DNA of 64,000 nt from Hyparrhenia diplandra (lineage: Eukaryota > Streptophyta > Magnoliopsida > Poales > Poaceae): assembly GCA_015847255.1 (NCBI GenBank), contig JADLZK010000223.1, positions 248,001 through 312,000 on the forward strand. Direction: 5' to 3'. A model generated the notes under the pieces. The model was not told the origin of the DNA, did not search any database, and was given only the letters and a program-made list of their open reading frames with translations. How positions within the stretch are numbered: the stretch's first letter is position 1; each line of letters starts with the position of its first letter. This document shows, in pieces, positions 47,584-58,226 of this stretch. Both the position numbers and the translations under genes were made by a program.

Positions 47584-48048
47584 TATCGAAGAGATGTTCT
47601 CGACAGTCCTCCAAGGGGCGACCCACGAAGGTAGATTGATCCGGCGAGGTGCGCAAGACCGAGATCTAGATGGTAGTTCGAGACGCAAGACACCCAATGT
47701 ATCCGTGTTCGGGCCGTCAAGGAGATGTAACACCCTACGCCCCACGCCTCGCTTTTTCTTGGATGGAATGATATGAGATGGTATGCGTTCGGGGGAGGTC
47801 CCTACCCGCCTTATATAGACTGGGGGTAGGGTTACAGATAGAAACTACGAGGTCGGTTAGGATCCGATCCTAATTACATGATTTCCGGATTGGAGTCTAT
47901 CCTAACAGATCGCTATCTCCGTGGATATCCTCCGATGCCGTGCGGGGACGGGTCGGTTCCTTGCCCCGCACTCCAGTTCGTGGGCCGAGCTCGTGCCGGT
48001 CGCGGCCCAACAGTCCGAGCCGTGGGTATCCTGGGGGGACTTCCCCCA
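47584..48048 (-). repeat. 5' LTR of Tat D
   Basis: It begins TATCGAAGAGATG (the expected TG end has mutated to TA) and ends CTTCCCCCA, 465 bp. It is the partner of 37656-38118. A TATA-like TATATAAGGCGGG reads on the minus strand near 47810. Confidence 0.9.
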
Positions 48049-48054
48049 AAGTTG

Positions 48055-50475
48055 TGATTGGTGAGGTAATCTTTGAGGTCCTCGAAGGCCTTCTGGTGTG
48101 GGGGTCCCTAGTTGAATGGCTCTGGGCTTTTTAGGACTTCGAAGAATGGAAGGCCTCGCTCAGCTGATCGGGAGATGAACCTGCTCAATGATGCTAGGCG
48201 GCCTGCGAGGCGTTGTGCAAGCTTTCTATTCATCGGGGCTGCATCCGTGCAATTGCTTGGATTCTTTAAGGGTTGGCCTCAATTCCTTTGGCTGATACCA
48301 GGCAACCAAGCAACTTTCCTTTGCTAACTTTGAATACACACTTTTCTGGGTTGAACTTGAGCTTCGCTTGGCGGAGGTTGATGAAGGTTCTCGTAAGGTC
48401 GGCTATGTGGCTTGTTTGTACTTGCTCTAGACAACTATGTCGTCCACGTAGGCTGATACAATTTTGTCATCTTTGAAGACCTCCACCGTCATTCTAGCGA
48501 AGGTTGGTCTAGCGTTGTGGAGTCCCTCTACCATCCGCCGGAAACAGTATGTTCCGAAGGGAGTGATGAAACCGGTCTTCTCCTTATCTTCCTCGTTCAT
48601 CCGATTTGGTGATACCCTAAAAAGCAGATCCAAAGAGCGATATAACTCGCACCCCGCCGCAATATCGGCGAGGGTGCTGATCCGTGGCAATGGGAAATCA
48701 TCCTTTGGGCAGGCCTTGTTGAGGCTGGTAAAGTCGACGCACATCTTCCACTTCAGGTTGGCCTTTTGCACCAAGACCACATTGGATAGCGGCTCGTGTA
48801 CTTGATCGGTCGTGTCACCCCCGCATCTAGTAGGCGATTGACCTCGGCCTTAGCTGCCTGTTTTCTCTCTTCTGACATTTTTTGGAGCTTCTGTTTGTTG
48901 GGAGTGATTTTGGGATTGGAGTGCAAGCTGTGCTCAATTAGTTCGCGATCAACTCCCTATAAATCCTCCGCTGACCAGCGAATACGCCGCTATATTCCCC
49001 GAGAAATCGTAAGGCGAGGTTGGCTTCGGTGTCTTGGTCAAGTAGTGCCGATATGGTGACTTGCTTCGCCAGGTCATTGCTGAAGAGCTAGATTTTCTTG
49101 GTTTCTTCCATGGGCTGTGCTCGCGGAGGTCTGGCTGCCCCTTCTTCTTTTGGCTCCTTGGCTGCCGTTTCTTTCTCTTTGTCAAGGGTATGGACATTCC
49201 TCTGACCAAGAGCCACTATGCCCTCCGTACTCCGGGTGAGGTTTTAATCCCCGAACACCGCAATGATGCCCCTGACAGCCAACATTTTCATGCATAGGTA
49301 GCCTGGGTGGATGACCGCGTTGAAGACATTGGTTATACCCCGACCGAAAATTGCATTGTAGCTGTAGAATATGTCCACCACATCGAAGGTTATCTGCTCA
49401 GTGCGAGCATTGTCTTTGTCTCCGAAGGTGACAGGCAGGGTTATCTTGCAGATGGACTTGACCTGCTAACCTCCGAAACCAAATAGTGGGTTCCCGGCCG
49501 GCTGCAACAGATTTCTGTCAAGCTTCATGTTGTCGAAGGTCGAGGCAAACAAGATGTCTGTGGAGCTTCTTGTGTCCACCAGTATTTTGGTCACTGTCCA
49601 CCCTGCGATGTTGGTTTCAATGACCATCGCGTTGGTGTGTGGGTAGTCCTTGAGCTTCATGTCAGTTGCGTCGAAGGTGATGGGAATATGGGACCATTGT
49701 GAGTTTCTGTGTGGTCCCTCGGTTGCGACATGGTGGACTCTGCGATGGTGCTCTTTTCTCTAGTGCTTGTTCTTTGTGGTCTTCATTAGAGCTGCCTGTG
49801 ATGGCGAGGATGACTCTGTATGTTGAGGTGGGGTTATTGACTACGGTTTGGGTCGAGGGTTGGGACTCTTGTTTCACCGGTAGGGTTGGTGGAGGTGCTG
49901 GGTAGCGGGGGTAGGGGTGGTGGAGGCAAGGTGGGACCCGGGTGTTGTAGGTGGGGGTGGTTCCGGTGGGTGGGTTATGGTGTAGCTCGTGATTGTAGCG
50001 AGGTTGGTATTGTGGCTAGTTGTATGGGTTGTGGTAGGTGTTTTGGTGGAAAGCCGGGTAGTGGAAGCCGGGGGTCTTGAAGGTGCCCGATGAATTGTGG
50101 GGTGTACCTATAGTTGTGGTTTGGCGGTGGTTGTTGTGTTTTCCTGGTGTGGTTGACCTGTCTCTGCGTGTTCGAGGTGCCCTGTTGGCTCTCTTGTAGC
50201 TCCTTGCCTTTTGTGAAGTAGGTGCACTGCTTTGTGGTGTGCCCCTTATCGCTCCTCGTAAGTGATAGTAAAGCTATTTCTGAGGACGTCTCGGCCTCGG
50301 TCCGCCTGGGGTGTTTGGCCTATAGTCCCCGGGTTGCCGAGCTTCTTTTTGTGCTTGCTGTGGTGGTAGCTTGCTTTGTTCTTGGGGGTATTGTGTCGAT
50401 CGCGCCGACACCGACCGCTCTTGGCGAGGGTATTGATCCCTTCAAGGCCGGGCGCCAAGGTCACCGTTGTGAAGG
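48055..50475 (-). pseudogene. Gag end, protease and reverse transcriptase part of Tat C
   Basis: From right to left: a gag C-terminal region with a partial zinc knuckle (GHTTKQCTYF, about 50220) and a P- and Q-rich tail; protease with ILVDTRSSTDILFA (49590), where the active-site glycine of DTGS reads R; then reverse transcriptase with WKMCVDFTSLNKACPKDDFP (48740), FITPFGTYCFRRM and the catalytic AYVDDIVV (48440). The frame breaks where element D inserted at 48049 and continues at 37655. The gag N-terminus is absent because the sequence of element F starts at 50476. Confidence 0.78.
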
Positions 50476-53400
50476 TGTCAGGCCCCCACTTTAATGGGTC
50501 CTTAATCACACGTGTTTGCGCCAGGATCGCACCACAAACACGTCTCTTAGTCACAGATAATGGTACACAGAAATAATAGTAAACCGAGCTGTATAAATAT
50601 AGGATAGAAAGGGGCTTACAGTGGCGACGGAGGGTCACCCGACCCGGGTTACAATATCGAGTTGGCCAACCGAGAAGCGGTGGATTAACTATGACACCCC
50701 CCGCACTCTACAGGCAAACTTGAGCATGGATGAACTCGGGCTTCAACGTCCTTCTCCTAAGCGAACACCTTGCGAACTCCTACAAAACGCTGGATCTCTC
50801 CTTAACGACGAACTTACCTCCCGATGTGCCGATGTCTTTAAAAACAGAGGAGGGGTGAGTACAAACGTACTCGGCAAGTCCAAACCGGGGGTGGATGTAT
50901 TATTAAGGGTTTGGGCCCTAGCAGAGTCTCAAAAACTGCTCTCGCTAGTTCCCGGGGTGGATTTTGTTCTCATCTTCACATGTCACAAACAGGTTAGTAA
51001 ACATTAAGGTGAATTCTAATCATAGATGTTCCGGCCTAGCATTTGCCCATTCCAAGGACGTGGCTATTCGAATAGATTTTATACACTCTGCAGAGGTTGT
51101 ACACTTTCCCCACACGATAGGCGTTGTCTACACCACGGCCAAATGGCTCGACAGGCCTAATGAGATTCCGTACCCGCTTGGCAGCCAACCTAGGTTTCGG
51201 TATAATCCTACCACGACTTCTCAGGGGTTGGCGGGATGATGCATTCATCCCCAACGTAGCTTTAATACACACTATGCCCAACGTGGCTTCAATACACACC
51301 ACGCCCGCACACAGCAATCATAATCATCATAAACATATATATCGTGCACAAAATCCGTGCCACCGCGCTCGGCAAGATTTTTAACGTGGATCGATCGCAG
51401 AGCCACGCCAACCGGACCATTGGGTTCGCTCCCCCCAATGTCCGCTCCCGATAGATCGCTCGCCTACTCCGGCCACCTTGGATCGAAACTATACCGTAAC
51501 CCAACGGGGTGTGGAATCCAGCCGTCCCATACCGGCGTATGGCTGTACGTGATATCTCACTAGGTAGAAGGTCTATGAACCGGTCCTTAGGGAAGCAGGT
51601 ATCTCTCCGCAGGAATCCCTCACGGCGATTCCCGATGTGGTAGTCCACCTCACTGTGGATTACCACCACCCACCTCTTTGGTTGAAAGGGTTCATTTTAA
51701 GGACCTCACATAAGTTCTTAATTAAACGTATGAGCTTAGATAATGTGGATGATTACGTCATCCAACTTAGCTCCATAGCTACATTATCAGGCTCATACCA
51801 CTATACACTAAATAGGTTATCATCATTTAAATCACATCATGGCTATTATCGCATGTGCACAACATATCGTCTCATAACAGGAGCTCCTAGCTCCCAACAA
51901 CATTAGGCACACAGCCATTCATAATAAAGGGCACACGACCATCAACAACATTGAGCACTCGGCTCCTCAATAACATCGAGCACCATGACTCATCATGCAC
52001 ATAGCTCACCACATACGATAATAGGCCATGACCTCGAGATCCATTATATTATCAACATCATTAATTAAGGTCATGATTAGGGGGTGGGGTAAGGACTTGC
52101 CAGGTATGTTCTTACAAATCGGCACGATGACGAACTAAGCTGGCTTGTTCCGGAAAGAAGCTCCTAAACGGGTCGATGAAGAACTATCGCGTGTCTATCG
52201 ATAAACCTGGGTTTAAACTAAAGCAAGCATAGCAAACATGGAACATTATGGTGGTGACAGGCTTAACGCATAGTCCTAGATTTTAGAAGAATTATGGAAG
52301 TCGTTTTCGCTCAATTCGAGTTAATTTGCATGAGATATGAATTATACAATATTAATCCCTAATTAATTCATTAGGGTCATATTATATAATAATTTAATCA
52401 TGTAATAATATTGGAACTAATTACATGATAAAATTCTATAATTCAAATGATGAATTTACAAATTTTCTGGGAATTTTTCTCGTCACAGGAAAATGCACTT
52501 ATCACATCCCGTGTACATAACTGGGGTGTACATAGTATTTTCCTTTTTGTTGTACAGCAGCGTGCGTCGCCCCACGTGACCGATAGGTGGGCCATGGGAA
52601 CCTGTCACGTGGCACGTAACGGAGTGGGGACGGTAGTCGACGGACGTCGCCACTGTCGACGCGTGGATCGGGTTCCCCCGCGACGCCGTTGCGCCGAGTG
52701 TGACGGCTACGCCGGTCGGGTCCCCGTCTTGCACTCGAGACGGCGGTGTCCCACCGGAAGTTCACCGGGACCTGCCAAGCTAACCCGATGCTCGCCGCGA
52801 GGGGCCCTCGGCTTCTCCACACCACCCCTGGTTCTACCGACAATTACCGGAGCGGCGGGCTGGGCTCGTTCCACGGCGGCGTGGGCGGCGGCCTCGGCGA
52901 TGGCGGCGGTCGACGACGGTGTTGCACAACAAATAGAGGAAAAACGGGTAAGCGCAATTGAGAGAGAAGGGGTTAGATAGACTTACCAGCCCACCAATTT
53001 GAGGAGCATGGCAACAGTGTGCGACGACGATGAGTATCCCCCCGCCGGCGGCGGAACTCCAACATGGGGAAAATCGGCGGAGCAAAGAGGGAAGGGGGAG
53101 GAAGAGAACTGGCATGAGCACGACATGTTCTGTCCCTCCTCGGAGCTCCTCGATGCTCGGCGGGGTCGGGACGAGCGCCGGGCGGGGCTATTTACAGCCG
53201 TGCCGCGGGGAGCTCGCCGGCGGATATTCTACCGCGGCTTCCTGATATTTTCCGGCAAGGAGGGAACGCGCACGTGGTCCTGCCGGCTCTTCAGTCGTCT
53301 AGTCTTGTCTGTGGCCGTCTAGTGCTGCTGGTGCCTCCTCCCACGTCGCGTCACGGCGGCCGGTGACCAGCCAGGCATGGTCGCCGCCTCCGCTGTACCC

Positions 53401-54760
53401 GTTGACGGCAGCGGGGCTTTAGGCGGCCAGGCGACGCCGCATTTCCGCGGCGGTCCGTGCGGATGCTGTAGCTCGGTCCTCGGCCTTAACTCCGGCGTGG
53501 CTGGCATATTGGGCAGGCTCGGCTGGCACCATGTACAGAGTCATCGGCAGCGCTGTGCACGTTGATGCCTTCCCCTGTTCGCGTGGACCTCGCAGGGCGG
53601 GTTGGGGCGCGTGGCGCTTCCATCCAGCGCCGGCGGGGCTGGCTCGCCGTGCTGTCGCATCAGCGGCGCTGGCTGCCGGCCGCTACGACGGCAAGGTCAG
53701 GGCTGGTCCGCGACGGTGCCGCGTGTGCTACGTGTGGCCTCGGTGAGCACGGGAGCAACGACTTGACAACTCGGCGTCGGGTCAACCCGCCCACTGTGCT
53801 GCGGCTCCTGCGGCGTTGATGCTGCCGCGTTCAGGTCCGCGGGGACGCTATTCGCGTTTACCTCCGCCCCTGTGCGCGTGGGCGCCGCGAGGTGTAGGGT
53901 GACGCGACGGGTCGTGTCAGGTCTTCGTGGTCACTGTGCCTTCTTCCACCCTCGCCAGCCCTGCCGTGTATGGAGGGAGACGGTGGGCGCGCCGGCGGGG
54001 CCATCGCGTTGCTGTAGACGGTGAGGAGGATGGATCCGACCTCCGGGTCCCACGCGTCGGTGGATAAGGGCGAGTGGCCGCTGGGCCTCGTTGCTGGGCC
54101 TTGGGCCGATTGCGTCGGGCGGTAAGGAGAGGGGAGGCCTGCTGTCTGTTGGGCCAGGAAGAGGAATGAGAGGAGGATTGAACCCGGGAGCTCTTTCCCA
54201 TTTTATTTCCTTTTCCTTTTATTCTCCTTTTCTCCCTTCTAGTATTATTTTTGTGTGTGTCAATATATATGGTAAACATTTATACAGCACTCTACTTGTA
54301 CTTGTATAAATATGTGTATATATTTATGGGCACACACATTTTCCGACCTCTCATTATTTCATGTGTAATATGTATATATATTATAAATATTTATACAAGC
54401 ACATTTATATTCCCGTGACCTTTATGGTCGAGAATATTTATTTATTTTGCTTATAAGAATATTCATTCATATATATTTCTGGTACACATGTGTTTTGGTA
54501 TTTTATTCCCGAGAGAAAGTTTTGTAAATCATCCTCATGCAATGCTTCCATAAATTAATATCTAGTTAGCGCATCTTACCTTCCACCATAAGCTCACAAG
54601 CAGCAAACAAGGTTCCTAGTTTTCTATATGGTGAAAGTTTAAATGCAGGTTTTGAAATTAGGGTTTCGGTTTAGCAGAAAATAAATCAAGTTTTAGTTGT
54701 TATTCGAAATGTTCAAATTTTTAGTGATTTTTAAAATGATGCAAAAACACGGGTGTTACA
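50476..54760 (-). repeat. 3' LTR of element F, complete
   Basis: The ends are TGTCAGGCC and GGGTGTTACA, 4285 bp, unusually long. Positions 50476-53193 match the right LTR closely. The remaining 1.57 kb is the U3 part lost from the right copy. Open frames here (for example near 52450-53750) come from high GC and are not accepted as genes. The junction with Tat C lies at GAAGG/TGTCAGG. Confidence 0.85.
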
Positions 54761-54774
54761 AATCTACCCCACTT

Positions 54775-55597
54775 AGATGAATCTCGTCCCCGAGATTCCA
54801 AGGCTACAGAGAGAAAGTCCTAATTAAGGCCTAGGGGAGTGAGATAGAGAGAGGGAAAACTTACCATTGCTTACAAAGGTCTTTGTCTTTTATCGAGCCT
54901 CTACTACTATCGTGCTACTCTATTCCTAGCGGCACGATATGGTGGAGGGTATGCCTTTAGCCGATGATTACCGCCGCTTTGTTACCCCATTCTTCTCGGT
55001 CTTGCATCTTGGTCTTCGCGGTCTTCGACTCTTCAAATCTTCTTTCTCGACTACCCCACTTAGAGAATTCATACCTCTAAGGTCAGGGGGAAAATTCGAT
55101 CTTCTCGCATCTTTTTAGTTGCTTTCTGCCGCCTCTGTGGCCCCGGTGGTCGGGATTGTTGCTCGGGTTCTTCGGGCAACAATCAACGTGGATTTGGGTG
55201 ACCACTTCTTGTCGGTTTTGTTGCCTCCGGTTTTGGGCAACAATCAACGTAAACTTGGGTGACCACTTCTCGCCCGGTACCCTAATTTTTCCGTTGCATC
55301 TTTATCTCGCTTGCATTAGCCCTCGCTTTTTATGTTTCTCTTCTTCTTCCGGATCTGGATCTACCCCACTTAGAAGAGTTTTTCTTCTATCTGTTTGCTC
55401 TCGTGGTTTCTTCTTTCGGTGCCGTCAATTTCTCGGTTGGTGCCCTTCCTCCGAGCAAACCTTTTAATCTTTTTCTTTTCATTCTTCTTTTTTTTTCTAT
55501 TTTTTTGTCATTTTTTTTCTTTTTTTTTTTTTTTTTTTTTTCATTCAATTTTTTTTTTTACATCGGGAAAGGGGCACGGATACATTTCCCTAGAGAG
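54775..55597. other. 3' untranslated part of element F
   Basis: No gene was found. A 36 bp sequence beginning GGGCAACAATCAACGT is repeated at 55174-55209 and 55235-55270. From 55466 to 55560 a long pyrimidine tract (poly-A-like on the minus strand) follows the ORF. Confidence 0.5.
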
Positions 55598-56493
55598 CGA
55601 CTAGTCGACTTCGTCGAGGTTGATGACTGGGGCGGCGACGTCGTAGGTCCGTCGACGGTCCACAGCGGAGGTCGTCTTCTCGGGCGGGCGGGGGAGAGGA
55701 AGGATCCATCGAGGCCAAGGGCAGTTGGGGTTACCGGCGGCGTTGGCGGCACGGCGGCATCCGTCCTTTGCCTCTCGGGAGGGTAGAGGGGGATCCCTTC
55801 TTGGATGGTGGGCTCCGTCCCCATCATGGCGAACGCTCTGCGTCTGGCCCGGGTGACGCGGTAGGCTTCCTTCAGCTCCTGGGCGTGGTGCTCCCGGACA
55901 GTCTTCAACGTCTCGGCGAGCGCGGTCTCCCGGCGCGCAGCCGTGGCGACTTGCTCCTGGGCGTGGGCGAGTCCCATCAGGAGAGCTCGGATGAAGCTCT
56001 CGCCTTGCTCGGCGCGGCGGATCTGGCTCCGCAGCATGGCGGCCTGCTTGTCGTAGTGCTCGTCGAGGAGGAGCAGGTAGGCCGTCTGGTTCCTGATGAC
56101 GGGGCCAACCTCTGGACCTTCTATGGCTCACATGCGGGCGATCCAGGCGGGGTCGTTCTTCTTCTCGGGCGGGAAGTACTTCATGGGGGTGCGGATGATG
56201 GCCTCTCTGTAGGTGTGGCAGAGGCGTCGAAGGGCTTGGCGGGCGACATCTTGGTAGGTGTTGGGAGAGCGGAAACCAATCTTGGTCACGTTCCACTCGT
56301 TGGTGACGTCGGGGTGGTCTCGGCTTTTGGCGATGTAGACTGTGACTTCGCAGCGCAGGGTGCCATACTCTGTGTACTCACGGCCTTCATACTCGGGACG
56401 CTTGGAGATGCCAAGGTGTTGCATGGTGGTGTAGAGGAGTTGGGGAAATCCAGGGGTGTTGATGCACTGGCTATGAACCCAGTTGCCGGCCAT
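55598..56493 (-). pseudogene. Accessory ORF of element F, one in-frame stop
   Basis: ATG 56493 begins MAGNWVHSQCINTPGFPQLL. The frame runs past YEGREYTEYGTLRCEVTVYI and ALRRLCHTYREAIIRTPMKY to a single TGA near 56128. It continues in the same frame with EVGPVIRNQTAYLLLLDEHY and a long heptad-like stretch (MLRSQIRRAEQGESFIRALL, ETALAETLKTVREHHAQELK). Near the end the frame changes; the alternative end APVINLDEVD at 55601 looks natural. It is not gag or pol. The coiled-coil C-half suggests oligomerisation. A TATA box lies about 130 bp upstream (56618-56628). Function and origin unknown; nearly intact for an element in this window. Confidence 0.6.
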
Positions 56494-56617
56494 CTTGGTG
56501 GGGTTTGGTGGAAGGTCTCGTAGGTGGAGGGTAAGGGTTTGGTGGTGAGGGAGAAGCATTTGGAGGATAGCAATGGAATGGTTGGAGTGGGTTGAGGTTA
56601 ACGGTGGTGGAGGTGTC

Positions 56618-56628
56618 TTTTTTTATAG
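56618..56628 (-). promoter_or_regulatory. Internal core promoter of element F
   Basis: CTATAAAAAAA reads on the minus strand and is followed by a C- and A-rich leader with GACACCTCCACCACCG. The ATG of the accessory ORF lies about 125 bp downstream (a second in-frame ATG at 56559 is also possible). It is far from both LTRs. Confidence 0.55.
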
Positions 56629-58206
56629 TGGTTGGAGGGTGGAAGCTTAACGGCTAAGCTTGGGTGGCGGGTGTGGTGGCTCGGGTGTGTAGGAGAAGGA
56701 ACGGGGAGAGAGTCTCCTGTTCGCATTGACCTTGCGACAGTGGTGTGGCATTGGAGAGTGTGTGGCCGGTGACCTTGACTGGTGGGATTTCCCATGATGT
56801 GGGCCTATGGCTCTGTCGCTGCCTGCGGGGGTCACATGCTAACCTTTAGCGTTAGGTCGTGTTTCTGAGGTAATTACGCCCTCATCTGGCTTGACCGATC
56901 TTCATGGGCCTATTGATTCCCGTGTCTTCGACTTCGTCTTGTACGTAATGGCCTTTGGTTGCCCCCCGTAGTGTCTTGTGTAGCTCCTCGGGTCTTGGTT
57001 CGGGGTCAATGATACAGCAGTCTCAGCAGCTTTCGGCATTGAGGTGACAGCATGTCGGCAATGTTGCACGGTTGTCGGCATAGTAACACTGAGGCGACGG
57101 CGTGTGACGGCTGTAGGGGAGAACACTGGTGTGGTTCAATGGCTACAGTCGTGGAGTCCGTGGTTGTCGTCATGTCTCCTGCAGGTTAACTCCTAATCTA
57201 CTTGGACTAAAGTGGTTTGGGAGGGATAAGCACAAGGTACGATATGGATCTATCTAACTTTGGATTAGAGGGAGAGCAAGCAATTTAGGTAGGGATGGAC
57301 TCTGGGGTATCCTGGTAAAACTGGTGTCGAGAAACACACAAACTTACCGGGTGTGAATCGTATGAAAAGTTAGTCACGGCGAACTAAGTTCTGCATGAAA
57401 GTTGTCTTATTACTCGTGACTTGAGGGCATTTTCAGTACGTTCACTGATCCTATCGGAATTTTCCTTCCACTAATCACCATGAGTAGTAATAATGGAGAA
57501 ATTTCCTTTAGGATTGAAGGGAAAATAAGACATTACACTACACAAACAAGTGCGTCAATAGTTCTCATCACGGGACCGTTACACTGATGATACATGGCCG
57601 CACCATGCGTAGTAACTGCCATGACAATTATTGAGCGACTTTGCACTTACTAAAGGCCTTGAAGCCTAGGCATCTATGGCGGCTAGTGAACGCTTAGCAA
57701 CTAATGCTAAGACATTGCTTGCACAACAAGCTTGCAAATGGATAATACTACTCCTTGCGCTTGGACTATATGCCTTATGAAGATTTTTAAGGCTAGACTT
57801 GCATGTCGCACTAGCACCCATTTAGGTACTCGGATGTTCGTTGCATTTCCAGTTGCATGCTGGTTAGCTTTCGACATTCCTTCCTATTGGGGCTCTGGAA
57901 TTCTGCAAGTTCGTTACGTGCTTTGGTACTTGGTCTTCGAGGTAACTCTCGATTTTAATATCGAGGAAGGCCAAGTATCCTAAGCACTTCGGCATCTCCG
58001 AGGGGAGTTGTAGAAACTCTCCTTTAGTCGTGGTCCGACCGAGATCATCCTTACTAGTCCATTGCTGTAAGAGTTTCGATGTTGTCATCGATTCTGCAGC
58101 AACACCTAACTATTGAGGTAAGGCGTACTCGTAGCAACAAGTTTAAAAGTAGTTATCCTTGTGTGGAGTTAAAATTTTGTCAACCCAGATTTCATCCTAT
58201 GGACAA
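56629..58206. other. 5' untranslated region of element F
   Basis: This is the leader between the primer-binding site and the accessory ORF. Frames near 57732-57983 are short and match nothing. No gene was recognised. Confidence 0.45.
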
Positions 58207-58210
58207 GCTC

Positions 58211-58223
58211 GGCTCTGATACCA
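58211..58223 (-). other. Primer-binding site of element F
   Basis: TGGTATCAGAGCC on the minus strand, 3 bp inside the LTR, is complementary to the 3' end of plant initiator tRNA-Met. Confidence 0.9.
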
Positions 58224-58226
58224 CTC

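Larger units (their letters stand above)
37656..48048 (-). mobile_element. Tat-lineage Ty3/gypsy retrotransposon D, nested in C
   Basis: Two LTRs (37656-38118 and 47584-48048) bound a minus-strand pol (46700-42737), a tandem array (42290-42640) and a plus-strand antisense gene (39424-41938). The flanks GGTTG (37651-37655) and AGTTG (48050-48054) are an imperfect target duplication. Reverse transcriptase coding of C resumes on both sides. The purine tract adjoins the left LTR (minus strand CTCGGGGGACTAGGCG). Gag is almost absent, so the element is probably not autonomous. Confidence 0.88.
17588..50475 (-). mobile_element. Tat-lineage Ty3/gypsy retrotransposon C, split by elements E and D
   Basis: The element reads right to left: gag end, protease and reverse transcriptase (50475-48050), then RNase H and integrase (37655-35497), tandem-repeat spacers, an antisense accessory gene on the plus strand (18824-22685) and the 3' LTR (17588-18354). 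The archaeal-type second RNase H and the antisense gene are Tat hallmarks. Athila E lies in its 70 bp repeat array and Tat D in its reverse transcriptase. The gag start and 5' LTR are missing because element F lies at 50476. Without E and D it would span about 12.5 kb. Confidence 0.75.

Noticed and set aside
55466..55560. Poly-A tail of a retroposed gene on the minus strand
   Set aside because: The tract is inside element F, mixed with C, and lies between the accessory ORF and the purine tract. No retrocopy target duplication was seen.
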